This document shows positions 41,729-50,789 of a DNA stretch of 64,000 bases, in pieces. The DNA is from CAUZJF01 sp965248605 (lineage in GTDB: Bacteria; Chloroflexota; Dehalococcoidia; Lucifugimonadales; CAUZJF01): contig CBDFJV010000007.1 in assembly GCA_965248605.1 (NCBI GenBank), positions 1,240,001 through 1,304,000 on the forward strand. Direction: 5' to 3'. A model generated the notes under the pieces. The model had not been told where the DNA came from, ran no database searches, and was given only the letters and a program-made list of their open reading frames with translations. Each line of letters opens with the position of its first letter. The first letter of the stretch is position 1. The position numbers were made by a program, and so were the translations under genes.

Positions 41729-42426
41729 CTAGAGAACACGGCTACGATAGGCGGCGAGCACTGCGGCGAGTTTGGTCTTCGCCTTCAGCTTCTTACGGGC
41801 GTTGCTGACGTGGCTGCGGACGGTGTTAGGACTCAGGTCGAGATCGACGGCGACCTCTTTGGTCCCGAGCCCCAAAGCCACCAGGCGCAAGACCTCTATC
41901 TCACGGGCAGTCAGGGGACTAGCTTCGCCACGGACCGAGTCGGTGGTCGAGTCCGTTGGCACGGCTGGGGACTTCCCTTCCGAGAACACACTCTGGACGG
42001 TTATAGCGACTCCTGTGGCCCGTGCTTCATCGAGGTTCTCATCGAACAGGTGTACTAGCAGCGTCCGATCCGGTTGGGCCGTCGGGACGATCAGAGGGGT
42101 TACTATGATCGCCTTTCGTATGCCTGACGCGCACCGCGCTCGGACACGGGCTACCGGAGGGATACGTCCTTCTCTGGCGAGCCGGATAGAAGGGCAGCCT
42201 TCCATGCAGACCGGCGTCGAACCTTCCGAGGGAAGGTTCTGCAACACCTCGTAGCATCGCCGCCCGATCACCTGGGACGCTTTGTGCCCGAGACGAGAAT
42301 CTGCTCGGCGCTACGGTTCCAGAAGACGATGGTCTGGCTAACGTCCACGGCGTAGACACCGTATGGCGCTGCGCTCAGCAGGTCTAGAATGCCTTCTGTC
42401 GTCTCAGAGACCTCGGGTTCATCCAT
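41729..42426 (-). pseudogene. PAS-LuxR type regulator, frameshifted by a 5-bp duplication
   Basis: The N-terminal half starts at ATG 42426 and has a PAS domain: TEGILDLLSAAPYGVYAVDV then IVFWNRSAEQIL. The C-terminal half continues the PAS domain in another frame (HKASQVIGRRCYEVLQ) and ends in a LuxR helix-turn-helix, PLTAREIEVLRLVALGLGTK and DLDLSPNTVRSHVSNARKKL. On the plus strand CGAGA occurs twice in tandem at 42289-42298. Deleting one copy gives the expected I-L-G-H-K join. The gene is therefore off, or switchable if the repeat varies, or the repeat is an assembly error. Confidence 0.7.
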
Positions 42427-42637
42427 GTTGCGTGTCTTGCTGTTGATATGATGTCCCCGCTTCCTATAGTAGGTCCATCCTAACTCATCTCCATGCGAAC
42501 TGTATAATGGCCGAATGTGGATCAAGAATACAGATGGGACGTGGTAGTCCAGCAACCTTCACCAGGTCCCGGCCCCGCTTTATGTATGTAACCATTGGGC
42601 AATCTATCCCCAGGCAGCCCCGTCACCTACTCGGGGG

Positions 42638-43132
42638 TCATCGCAGAGACCGTATCGAGGAGGCGCGCCAGACATCTAGCTGGAAGTCCCGCTGTCGCCG
42701 TCTTCTGCTGCACCCAATCCCACTGCCCACGAGTACCGCAGTTTTTTGTGTCGATTGCTTCTCATCCATGGTCATGGTCTTGAACCACTGGACGATCTCC
42801 GGTAGGGGCGCACCTGCGTGTGCGCCCGCGTCGGCGCCGTCGTTCATCAAGATTCCATGGATGTGGTTGGGCATGAAGACGAACGTATCCGGATCTACTG
42901 CTTCGAACTTCCGTCCAAGCTCTTGCCACCATTCCTCGACCATCCGTCCCGCCGCATTCGGCAGCATCAAGCCGTTTTCAACTTCGCCGAACAAGCACGC
43001 TCGCTCTTGGGTGCAGATCGTGATGAAGTACGCGCCTGGCGTCGCGTAATCGAAACCGCGGAGACGAACCGACCGGCGCTGCGGCCTATTGTGCTTCACG
43101 CTATGCATAGTCAAACCGCGTGCCGACCTCAC
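42638..43132 (-). CDS. REP-associated tyrosine transposase (RAYT), C-terminus altered
   Basis: A 164-residue Y1 transposase-type protein. It has RRSVRLRGFDYATPGAYFIT, CTQERACLFG, and the metal-binding HUH motif in FVFMPNHIHGILM, then IVQWFKTMT. After about residue 120 the sequence departs from the family (no clear catalytic tyrosine; a late QRDF may be a displaced piece of the WQRxYY region), so a frameshift is likely and activity doubtful. RAYTs mobilise REP palindromes, several of which occur in this window. Confidence 0.65.
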   Translation of the reverse strand: MRSARGLTMHSVKHNRPQRRSVRLRGFDYATPGAYFITICTQERACLFGEVENGLMLPNAAGRMVEEWWQELGRKFEAVDPDTFVFMPNHIHGILMNDGADAGAHAGAPLPEIVQWFKTMTMDEKQSTQKTAVLVGSGIGCSRRRRQRDFQLDVWRASSIRSLR

Positions 43133-43154
43133 TTCCAGCCGGTTCTTGACCGCC

Positions 43155-43406
43155 CTACGTCGGCTGGCCAGCGACCAATGCCAGGACCTCTCGCGCTTCG
43201 TCGTCCCCGTCGCCGGCCCGCTTCGAGACGTATTCCAGCAGCTTCGGCGCTGCCGCTATAAGACGGCCGTTGGCGAGCTGCTCCGCCTCGCCGACGAACC
43301 CGCCGTAGACGGCCGCGATCTGCTCGGCCTTCGCTCCCGTTATGCGGATCGGCGTCTTTTCAGGAAGTGCCTGCCATGGGCCGGGTGTGTGCTGTGGTGC
43401 TGTCAT
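43155..43406 (-). CDS. phage-type small protein
   Basis: An 83-residue protein that starts HTPGPWQALPEK and ends with LANGRLIAAAPKLLEYVSKR. The HTPGPW opening and the (A)NARLIAAAPELL block are the pattern of a small protein common in phages and prophages, of unknown function. It sits 23 bp before the REP transposase and just upstream of nothing else phage-like, so it is an isolated phage gene. Confidence 0.65.
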   Translation of the reverse strand: MTAPQHTPGPWQALPEKTPIRITGAKAEQIAAVYGGFVGEAEQLANGRLIAAAPKLLEYVSKRAGDGDDEAREVLALVAGQPT

Positions 43407-43429
43407 CGATTTCTCCTAGTTGATCTCCT

Positions 43430-44212
43430 TCAGGCTGGTCGCGCCGCAGCCAACCGTAGCAGCGGCTCGACCATTCCCCTGACTCGAGGCGATTCGCTCT
43501 GGAGCCACCGCTCGTCCGGGCTGAGGACGTCTTTTTTGTAGCGAGTCAGCTCTTCGACGTGCCAGTCCTCGGTCGGCTGCGCGGCGAACTTCATGACCAT
43601 GAATCGCCGGCCGGCCCATGCGTTGAAAACGCCGTGCCAGAGGCTCTGGTTGAAGAAAATCACGTCGCCGGGCTCGGACTCCAGGGGATGGTACGGGACA
43701 TCGACGCCCGCGATGTCGAAGGGGGCCACGTCGCGGCCGCGCTGGTGGTGCTCTTCCGGCTCGATCTCGGTGTGCAGGGGCATCTTGTGGGAACCCGGAA
43801 TAACCCTCAGAGAGCCGGACTCCGCTGTCACCGGGTCGAGATACATCGACACCTTGAGCCGCAGGTACGTCAGCTCCCTCTCGGTGGCGGGCCGGTCGGG
43901 ATGCCAGGGATGGTGGCCTCGCGTTGTGATGTTCCCCTCAGAGCCCGCCCAGACAAAGCTGGGCCCTAGGAGCTCCTGGAGAGGGAGATATATGCGGTCG
44001 TCGGTGACGAGGTCCGTTAGACGAATGCTTCGTTCCACGAACGGCGCGATCGCTTGTTCTTCGTCTCCGGTGAACGGACCGCCGCGGCGGTCCTCGGCCC
44101 AGATCTTGTCGGTCTCTTCGGTGATCGAGGCTATCTCCTGGGTCGGAAACCGCTGTTTGAAGACGAGGAAGCCGAAGGTGTCGAAGTGTGCCCCCTGTCC
44201 AGCCGTGAGCAC
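43430..44212 (-). CDS. phytanoyl-CoA dioxygenase (PhyH) family protein
   Basis: A 260-residue Fe(II)/2-oxoglutarate oxygenase. The first part of the facial triad appears in HHPWHPDRPAT (HxD), and the distal histidine in FFNQSLWHGVFNAWAGRRFM with the arginine for 2-oxoglutarate ten residues on. ESGSLRVIPGSHKMPLH matches the PhyH core. Substrates of bacterial members are diverse, from lipids to small secondary metabolites. It ends the minus-strand pair whose first gene is the larger PhyH protein at 44214, 1 bp away. Confidence 0.85.
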   Translation of the reverse strand: MLTAGQGAHFDTFGFLVFKQRFPTQEIASITEETDKIWAEDRRGGPFTGDEEQAIAPFVERSIRLTDLVTDDRIYLPLQELLGPSFVWAGSEGNITTRGHHPWHPDRPATERELTYLRLKVSMYLDPVTAESGSLRVIPGSHKMPLHTEIEPEEHHQRGRDVAPFDIAGVDVPYHPLESEPGDVIFFNQSLWHGVFNAWAGRRFMVMKFAAQPTEDWHVEELTRYKKDVLSPDERWLQSESPRVRGMVEPLLRLAAARPA

Positions 44213-44213
44213 G

Positions 44214-45599
44214 CTATCCCTTCTTGCCGACGAGGTTCTCCCAGCGGGCCGTGGTGAGGAACTTCAGAAGGGCGTCGCGGGCTTCGTCGGTATTGATCCG
44301 TCGTAACGCGTGAATTGATTTGGCGCGGACCCCCCAGTTGGAGTCTCTGAGTGCCTCGATCAGCCTTGGAGTTGCTTCCTCGGCTCGCGTCCCCAGGCGC
44401 GCTAGCGACAGAGCCGCCGCCCTGCGGACATTGGCCTCTTCGTCGTCGAGAGTGTCGATCAAGGACGGGACCGAGTGGGCTTCGCCGTCCGCGATGCCCA
44501 ACGCTTCCGCCGCCTGTTGCCGCACCTCGAGGGACTCGTCATTGAGCGCCGCTTCGAGAGCGGGAACGCCTTCCTGGCCGGCTCGCCCAATTTCCCCGAT
44601 TGCCGCCGCCGCGATAGCCCGGACGGCCGCGCTGCTGTCCTTGGTCGCGTCGGCGAGAGCAGAGACGGCGGGTGCGCCCATCGCCGTCAAAGCGTAGATC
44701 GCGTTCTGGCTGCCGATGCTGACTCCATCGTACTGATCGAGTTCTTCCGCCAGCCGATCGGCGCCGGTTCGAAGAGTGTCCATCAGAGGGCCGACCGCGC
44801 CCTCTCCGGCGTGTCCCAGGGCATACGCTGCCCGCAAAGCCTCCGGCTCTGAATCACCTTTAAGTGCATCGAAGAGGCGAGCCGGTTCCTCGTCTGGCCT
44901 TTGGTGCGCCGTCCCGTTCCCCCCGCGATGCCAGTCCCACATCGTCGCCCACATGCCATCGCGAATGTCGCCGGTCGACTCCCAGTCGGCTTCGCCATCG
45001 TCCCAGCTTGGCGCCTCGGGTTCCTCCATACGGACGACCAGGAACTTGACCATGTACCGGTTCTTGTCGCTCTGGTTAGGGGTTCCTCGATGGAATATGT
45101 CGTAGTGAACGATGTTTACGGTCCCCGCCTCACCAGCCATCCCGACCTCCTGGTCCGGGTCGGGCGCCGTGTTGTTGTAGTGGCTGCCGGGGACGGCGCC
45201 CGTCGGGCCCATGTCCGGAGTTGTATCTTGTGGATAGTACATAGCCATGACCCACCGGGTCCTGTGCTGCCGACGGGTGTACCCGTCCTTGTGGAGTCGC
45301 TGGCCTTCGGAGCCCGGCGGATTGTAGTGGCAATGATGGTGCGGGTGGTAGAAGAAATTAGGGCCCAAAATGCTGGTCAGTGCGCCGACGACGTTGGGAT
45401 GATCAAGGATCTGTTGAAGGTCCGGGACCCTGGGCAGAATGTTGTTGCCGGGGTTCCACTCGTCGTGGATGACGTGCTCCAGCTGCTCGAATATCGAAGC
45501 GTGGAAGTCCGTCGGGTAGTCGGCTTTCACGCTCACGTAGCTGTCACGAACGTAGGCGCGCATCTGGTCGCGGTTCAAGAGGGTTGGTGCGTTAGACAT
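44214..45599 (-). CDS. PhyH-family dioxygenase fused to HEAT repeats
   Basis: A 461-residue fusion. Residues about 1-230 are a PhyH domain with HHHCHYNPPGSEGQRLHKDG (HxD in LHKDG), GAVPGSHYNNTAPD and DIFHRGTPNQSDKNRYMVKF (distal H and R). Residues about 265-455 are PBS-lyase-type HEAT repeats: LKGDSEPEALRAAYALGHAG, DSSAAVRAIAAAAIGEIGRA, DESLEVRQQAAEALGIADGE and DEEANVRRAAALSLARLGTR recur about every 31 residues. The HEAT part probably binds a partner protein. It is divergent from the 45791 gene, with a 191-bp shared promoter region. Confidence 0.87.
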   Translation of the reverse strand: MSNAPTLLNRDQMRAYVRDSYVSVKADYPTDFHASIFEQLEHVIHDEWNPGNNILPRVPDLQQILDHPNVVGALTSILGPNFFYHPHHHCHYNPPGSEGQRLHKDGYTRRQHRTRWVMAMYYPQDTTPDMGPTGAVPGSHYNNTAPDPDQEVGMAGEAGTVNIVHYDIFHRGTPNQSDKNRYMVKFLVVRMEEPEAPSWDDGEADWESTGDIRDGMWATMWDWHRGGNGTAHQRPDEEPARLFDALKGDSEPEALRAAYALGHAGEGAVGPLMDTLRTGADRLAEELDQYDGVSIGSQNAIYALTAMGAPAVSALADATKDSSAAVRAIAAAAIGEIGRAGQEGVPALEAALNDESLEVRQQAAEALGIADGEAHSVPSLIDTLDDEEANVRRAAALSLARLGTRAEEATPRLIEALRDSNWGVRAKSIHALRRINTDEARDALLKFLTTARWENLVGKKG

Positions 45600-45790
45600 C
45601 GTCTGGGACCTCCCGCTGCGAGTCTCGTGCGGAATCGAGTGTAGATGCGAGGTCGGATGGTGTCAAACCCTATTTCATGTTTCGTTGCTCATGAAAAATC
45701 GCGCTTGACACTCAAATACCCCACGCGTATCGTTGGGGCGCCGTTTTCAAGCCTGACACTACCGCAGTCGAACACTTCTGGAGGGACACC

Positions 45791-47773
45791 ATGGGAAGCG
45801 CCGTCTCCGTTCCCGGAATCGTGAGCATCAAGGCAAGCAAGGTATCTCCGCCACCCGTATGGGCATTGATGGAGCGCAATCTCATCGACTTGATGACCGA
45901 GTCTGCGCAGATGTACGTCAAAAAGTACACCGAGCGTGGGGGCGGGACGCTGCTTGCCGAGGACCTGGACGACCTCTACGAGCAGTTCTACAACTACGGT
46001 CTCTTTTACGCGATCGGCGCCGACGATAGCCTGCTCGACCTCCACCTTCGCGAGTGGAACGCTTCGAACCGGATCAGCGACGACACTATCGTCCACAGGG
46101 CTAAGCACAACGACCACACCAAGGTTTTCAGCCGGTCCGTGCACAACGAGTTCTGGAACATGGACCAGGCCGGCGAGTGGCACCATCTCGGTGAAGGCAG
46201 CATGGCGTTCTACGACTTCGGCGTAGCCGATCCGACGATATCGGAGAATGTGCGCCGGGCGAAGCGCTTCGCGGCGATGTTTATCGGCGAGGACCCGGAG
46301 GCGCCCAACTACGACCCGCAGTACAAGATACTTCGCTCGCCCTTTCATTCAAGCCAGGGCCCCAGACTGCACACCGAGCCTATAGGGGCACACTCGATGC
46401 TGTGGGCAGGAAGAAGGTGGGACGACCTAGAGCTCAACTACTACGGTGTCCGAGCGTCGTTGTACCCCCTGGTCAAGGACCTCGAGCCCAACTGGTTCGA
46501 GGATCCGAAGCGAAAAAAGGAAATCCACGAGCTGTTCGAGAAGCTCATATTACAGAGCGACACGCCGAACAGTCTGGCCGCCACTGCCCTCGTGACCGAC
46601 GCCTACCTGTACACCGGCGACGAGAAGTATAAGCGGTGGGTATTGGAGTACACCGAGGCATGGATGGACAGGGCGAAGCAGAACGGCGGAATCATGCCGG
46701 ACAACGTCGGGCCGACCGGCAAGATCGGAGAGCACCGCGAAGGCGTCTGGTGGGGTGGCCAGTACGGCTGGAACCACTACCAGGGTTTCAACATCATGTT
46801 CCACGGCCTGAACATCGCGGCCGAGTGTGCGTTGCTGCTGACCGGGGACTACGGCTATCTCGACCTGCTACGGGACCAGATCAAGGTTCTCCTCGAGGCG
46901 TCGATCAAACGGGACGACGGGCAGTTGATCATGCCAACGCGGTACGGCCCGGACGGCTGGCAGTACGATCCTCCCAAGGGACGGACAACGGAAGGCAACA
47001 TTACCTACAGGAACGTGTACACGGGGCCGATGCCCTGGCGGCCCCAGGAACTCGTGCACCTTTACCACGCTTCGATGTCCCAGGAAGACTACGATATCAT
47101 CGCGCGGATCAGGGATGGCGAGGTGGAGCGTGACTGGAACGACGTGAGTGAGAGAGGTGGAGAGAAGAACGGCGGCGAGACAGAGCTGGCCCGGTTCCAG
47201 TACTACGACGGCCAGAATCCCAATTGGCCCGAGAAAATTCTGGGCGCAGAATACGGGTGGGCCCTCGAGACTTTCGAGGAAATCCGAGCGGACAATCGCA
47301 CAGCCGAGGAGATGATCTCGACGAACAGGTTCCCCCAGCATCCGGTTCTCACCAAGGGTTTGACCCAGGTCACGATGGGCACCCCGCAGTCTGTATACAA
47401 CGGAGGACTGCTGCGGGCGACAGTGCGCTATTTCGACCAGGACCGCGGGCGACCGGGCCTCCCCGAGGACGTAGCCGCTCTGGTCGACGAGCTGAAGCCC
47501 GACAAGGCCGGCATCCAGCTCGTTAACGTAAGTCCCGATGTGTCCCGCAGGTTGATCGTGCAAGCTGGCGCCTTCGGCGAGCACCAGTTCACCCAGGTGA
47601 GTTTCCAGGATGGCGACGACGACCGGACTGCGCAGGTCAATGGCAAGTCCTTCGCTGTCGAGTTGCCCCCGTCGACGTCGATCCGCATCGAGGCGGGAAT
47701 GAAGCGATTCGCCAATGACCCCAGCTACGCCTTCCCGTGGCACGGCGACAAGATCCCGGTACCGTTCCAGTAG
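45791..47773 (+). CDS. unrecognised 660-residue protein, paralogue A
   Basis: I do not recognise the family with confidence. The 660 residues have aromatic- and glycine-rich conserved stretches, such as FYDFGVADPTISENVRRAKR, DNVGPTGKIGEHREGVWWGG and YGWNHYQGFNIMFHGL, with regular helices between (LAATALVTDAYLYTGDEKYK). This suggests an alpha/alpha-toroid enzyme of the glycosidase, lyase or terpene-hydratase sort. The C-terminal 110 residues (GAFGEHQFTQVSFQDGDDDR) look like a beta-sandwich. It has no signal peptide. It is about 60% identical by eye to the next gene. The ATG has a GGAGGG site. Confidence 0.6.
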   Translation: MGSAVSVPGIVSIKASKVSPPPVWALMERNLIDLMTESAQMYVKKYTERGGGTLLAEDLDDLYEQFYNYGLFYAIGADDSLLDLHLREWNASNRISDDTIVHRAKHNDHTKVFSRSVHNEFWNMDQAGEWHHLGEGSMAFYDFGVADPTISENVRRAKRFAAMFIGEDPEAPNYDPQYKILRSPFHSSQGPRLHTEPIGAHSMLWAGRRWDDLELNYYGVRASLYPLVKDLEPNWFEDPKRKKEIHELFEKLILQSDTPNSLAATALVTDAYLYTGDEKYKRWVLEYTEAWMDRAKQNGGIMPDNVGPTGKIGEHREGVWWGGQYGWNHYQGFNIMFHGLNIAAECALLLTGDYGYLDLLRDQIKVLLEASIKRDDGQLIMPTRYGPDGWQYDPPKGRTTEGNITYRNVYTGPMPWRPQELVHLYHASMSQEDYDIIARIRDGEVERDWNDVSERGGEKNGGETELARFQYYDGQNPNWPEKILGAEYGWALETFEEIRADNRTAEEMISTNRFPQHPVLTKGLTQVTMGTPQSVYNGGLLRATVRYFDQDRGRPGLPEDVAALVDELKPDKAGIQLVNVSPDVSRRLIVQAGAFGEHQFTQVSFQDGDDDRTAQVNGKSFAVELPPSTSIRIEAGMKRFANDPSYAFPWHGDKIPVPFQ

Positions 47774-47796
47774 ATTAGGGCACTTTTTCGATGTCG

Positions 47797-47815
47797 TAGA
47801 GGCGGGTCTCAGACC
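47797..47815. repeat. REP-like palindrome between the paralogues
   Basis: AGGCGGGTCTCAGACCCGC: arms GCGGGTCT and AGACCCGC around a short centre. It resembles the GGGCGGGTTT/AAACCCGCCC palindrome inside the MITEs at 56.5 and 58.7 kb. Confidence 0.5.
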
Positions 47816-47844
47816 CGCGAGCATGTTCAGGGCGGAGGTAATCG

Positions 47845-49767
47845 ATGGCTCCCGTTCCACCCCAGACGCTCCCCGAAATGCCGACCATCAGGGCCACGCA
47901 GACCGCTTCTCCCCCGGGATGGGCGTTGCTTGAGCGTCGGCTCATGGACTTGATGGAGAAAGGGACGGAGACCGTGATTCGGAAGCACTCCGAGCGCGGC
48001 GGCGTAACCATGTACGCCGATGACGTCGACGACCTTTACGAGCGCATCTACAATTGGGGGCTCTTCTACTCTATGGGCGCCGACAGGAGAGTCATCGATT
48101 TTGCGCTCGACTCGTGGAACGCCACGACCCGCTTTTTCGACGACAGTATCGTTAGCCGCGTCCACGATCGATTTCATCCGCAGATCTACAAGGAATACTA
48201 CAACCTGGTTAACCCAGGCGACGCTGAATGGCACCACAAAGGCGAAGGCAACATGGCCTTCTACGACTTTGGCGTAGCCGATCCCACCATTTCCGAGAAT
48301 GTCCGCCGGGCGAGGCGGTTCGCCTCATACTACATAGGAGAAGATCCTGAGGCGCCGAACTGGGACCCTGAGCACAAAATCCTGCGGTCCCCGATGCAGA
48401 CAGGCCAAGGGCCATGGCACTCGGCGACCACTGAACAGACGCATCAATATCTTTTGGGGGGCCGGGGCCTGGACTCGATCTCGTGGTACGGCGTCCGGTC
48501 TTCGCTGCATCCGGTAATCAAGGACCTGGAGCCGGACTGGTGGAAAGACGACAGTCGACGGGCAGAGATAGTCGACCTGTTCGACAAGATCGTTCTCAAC
48601 TGCGACTCATCGAACAATCTGGCCGCCACCGGTCTGGTTACCAACGCCTACCTTTATACGGGTGACGATAAGTACAAGAAGTGGGTCCTCGAATACGTCG
48701 ACGCGTGGGCCGAACGGACTCGCCAGAATAACGGGATCCTGCCGGATAACATCGGGCCGACCGGTAAGATCGGAGAACACCGAGACGGGCAGTGGTGGGG
48801 TGGGATATACGGCTGGGGCCACTACCAGGGCTTTAACGTCATGTTCCACGGACTGGTTACGGCATGCGAATGCGCGCTGTTGCTCAGTGGCGACTATGGC
48901 TATCTTGACCTTCTCAGGTCACAAGTCGAGATGCTGCTCGACAACTCGATCACCCAGGATAACGGCCAAGTCATGGTACCGCTCAGGCACGGGCCGGACG
49001 GTTGGGACAACTACCAGCCGGTGCGGATTCTGGAGCCGGCTCATCTGCATCACGCCTCCCTCTCACAAGCGGACTACGAGCTAATGGCTCGCATACGAGA
49101 AGGCGACATCGAACGCGACTGGAACCAGGTCATCGATACCCCAGAGAAGAACCAGCAGATTAACGACGGCCACCAGAACATGGCCAAATTCAATTACTAC
49201 GACGGCATGAACCCCGGCTGGCCGGAGCAGATCCTAAAGTCCGACTACAACTTGGCCATGGAGACTTACGAAAAGCAGCGCACCGACGATCGCAACGTGG
49301 AGACGCTGCTTGCCGAAAACGCCCATCCGGACAGCCCGGTCTTCACGAAGGCGTTGACTCAGGTGGTCCTCGGGGCACCCCAGTCAGTGTACAACGGAGG
49401 GCTCCTCCGGGCGACGGTCCGCTATTTCGATATTGACCTGGGGCGGCCGGGACTCCCCCGAAACGTCGCTGCGCTGGTGGACGAGCTTAAGTCCGACGGG
49501 GCTGGGATTCAGCTCGTGAACCTGGACCGCAACCAGACAAAGCGGTTAGTAGTGCAGGCCGGCGCCTTCGGCGAACACCAGTTTACCGAGGTGCGCTACC
49601 AGGACGGCAACGGCGAACAGACCGCGGTGGTAAACGGCAAGTACTTTACAGTCGAATTGCCACCTTCGACGTCAGTCCGCGTCGGGGCCGGAATGAGGCG
49701 GTTCGCCAACGACCCGAGCTACACGTTTCCATGGCACGGCGACAAGATACCCGTGCCGTTCCAGTAG
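47845..49767 (+). CDS. unrecognised 640-residue protein, paralogue B
   Basis: A tandem paralogue of the preceding gene, collinear along its whole length. Shared blocks include FYDFGVADPTISENVRRARR, DNIGPTGKIGEHRDGQWWGG, GHYQGFNVMFHGL, VPRQ-like GAPQSVYNGGLLRATVRYFD and the identical ending FPWHGDKIPVPFQ. An 18-residue insert of A (around YDPPKGRTTEGNITYRN) is missing here. The two have diverged in residues around the presumed pocket (for example W/H and E/Q changes), so they may act on different substrates or form a heteromer. The gene is followed by the homocysteine S-methyltransferase homologue after 10 bp. Confidence 0.6.
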   Translation: MAPVPPQTLPEMPTIRATQTASPPGWALLERRLMDLMEKGTETVIRKHSERGGVTMYADDVDDLYERIYNWGLFYSMGADRRVIDFALDSWNATTRFFDDSIVSRVHDRFHPQIYKEYYNLVNPGDAEWHHKGEGNMAFYDFGVADPTISENVRRARRFASYYIGEDPEAPNWDPEHKILRSPMQTGQGPWHSATTEQTHQYLLGGRGLDSISWYGVRSSLHPVIKDLEPDWWKDDSRRAEIVDLFDKIVLNCDSSNNLAATGLVTNAYLYTGDDKYKKWVLEYVDAWAERTRQNNGILPDNIGPTGKIGEHRDGQWWGGIYGWGHYQGFNVMFHGLVTACECALLLSGDYGYLDLLRSQVEMLLDNSITQDNGQVMVPLRHGPDGWDNYQPVRILEPAHLHHASLSQADYELMARIREGDIERDWNQVIDTPEKNQQINDGHQNMAKFNYYDGMNPGWPEQILKSDYNLAMETYEKQRTDDRNVETLLAENAHPDSPVFTKALTQVVLGAPQSVYNGGLLRATVRYFDIDLGRPGLPRNVAALVDELKSDGAGIQLVNLDRNQTKRLVVQAGAFGEHQFTEVRYQDGNGEQTAVVNGKYFTVELPPSTSVRVGAGMRRFANDPSYTFPWHGDKIPVPFQ

Positions 49768-49777
49768 AGGTACTCGC

Positions 49778-50764
49778 ATGCCACGCGTCGACGTAACTGA
49801 ACGCCTCCAACGCGGAGACGTGCTGCTTATGGACGGCGGCACCGGCTCGGAGTTGCAGCGTAGGGGCGTCGACGTGCTAAGGGGCGCATCGGCTGCTGCC
49901 GGCCTGCAAGCCTGGTCGGCGACCGCCAACGTCGATGCGGCCGACGTAGTTCAGCAAGTGCACCAGGACTACCTTCGCGTCGGCGCCGAAATCCTCATCA
50001 GCAACAACTTCTGGACTAGCCCGACACGCATGGAGCCCATCGGCCTGGCGAACGAATGGCGCACCTATTCGAAAGCCGCAGCCGACAATGCTCTGGCGGC
50101 CAGGAACGCAGGGAACCCGGAGGCCTACGTCTTTGGTGGGATGGCGCCGCCGACCCTTCAGAAACTGACCGATGGCCGTGACGATCCAGATGTCGTGGTG
50201 ATGGGCGAGGAGGCGTATCGGCGGGAGTTCGCTGATCACGCTGCGCTGCTCGCGGGGGCGGGCGTCGACGCCATGCTGCCCGAGTACGTAGGGCGCATCG
50301 CTGACTGCGTCATGGCTGTCGAGGCCTGCTCCGGGCACGGAGTGCCCGTGTTCCTCGGTGTTCGCCACATTGGAGAAGACGGAGCCATGCAGTACGGTGA
50401 GCGCCTGGAGGATCTGGTCACCGCGCTCAAAGGCAGCGAGGTCGCGGGCATCCTACTGATGTGCACCGCACCAGAGGGGATTGGCGCAGGGCTGACCATC
50501 CTCCGGGACAATTACGACGGTCCGATCGGAGGCTATGCGAACATCGGGTACAACCCGATGGGACCTGTCGACCCAGAGCGGCTGACACTGACCAATCAGA
50601 GGCCCAGCGAGGGCGCGGATATACTGCAGACGGCTGGGTACTATCCGGGCAAGATGGCCGAGTTCGCGGCCGGGTGGAAGAGCATAGGAGCGCAGATCAT
50701 AGGCGGTTGCTGCGCTACTGGACCGGAACATATACTGGCGATGAGCTCAGTAGTCAAGAACTGA
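49778..50764 (+). CDS. homocysteine S-methyltransferase family protein
   Basis: A 328-residue zinc-dependent methyltransferase of the BHMT/MmuM fold. It starts LMDGGTGSELQRRGVDV, has ISNNFWTSPTRM, and carries the three zinc cysteines: one in ILLMCTAPEGIG and two in IGGCCATGPEHI. The usual NC before the first cysteine is MC. The methyl donor could be a betaine-like or sulphonium compound, which would suit a catabolic cluster. It lies between paralogue B and the M19-like gene, tightly spaced, in one apparent operon from 45791 to 51980. Confidence 0.85.
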   Translation: MPRVDVTERLQRGDVLLMDGGTGSELQRRGVDVLRGASAAAGLQAWSATANVDAADVVQQVHQDYLRVGAEILISNNFWTSPTRMEPIGLANEWRTYSKAAADNALAARNAGNPEAYVFGGMAPPTLQKLTDGRDDPDVVVMGEEAYRREFADHAALLAGAGVDAMLPEYVGRIADCVMAVEACSGHGVPVFLGVRHIGEDGAMQYGERLEDLVTALKGSEVAGILLMCTAPEGIGAGLTILRDNYDGPIGGYANIGYNPMGPVDPERLTLTNQRPSEGADILQTAGYYPGKMAEFAAGWKSIGAQIIGGCCATGPEHILAMSSVVKN

Positions 50765-50789
50765 ATGCCGTAAGTGAAATGGAGGAGCA

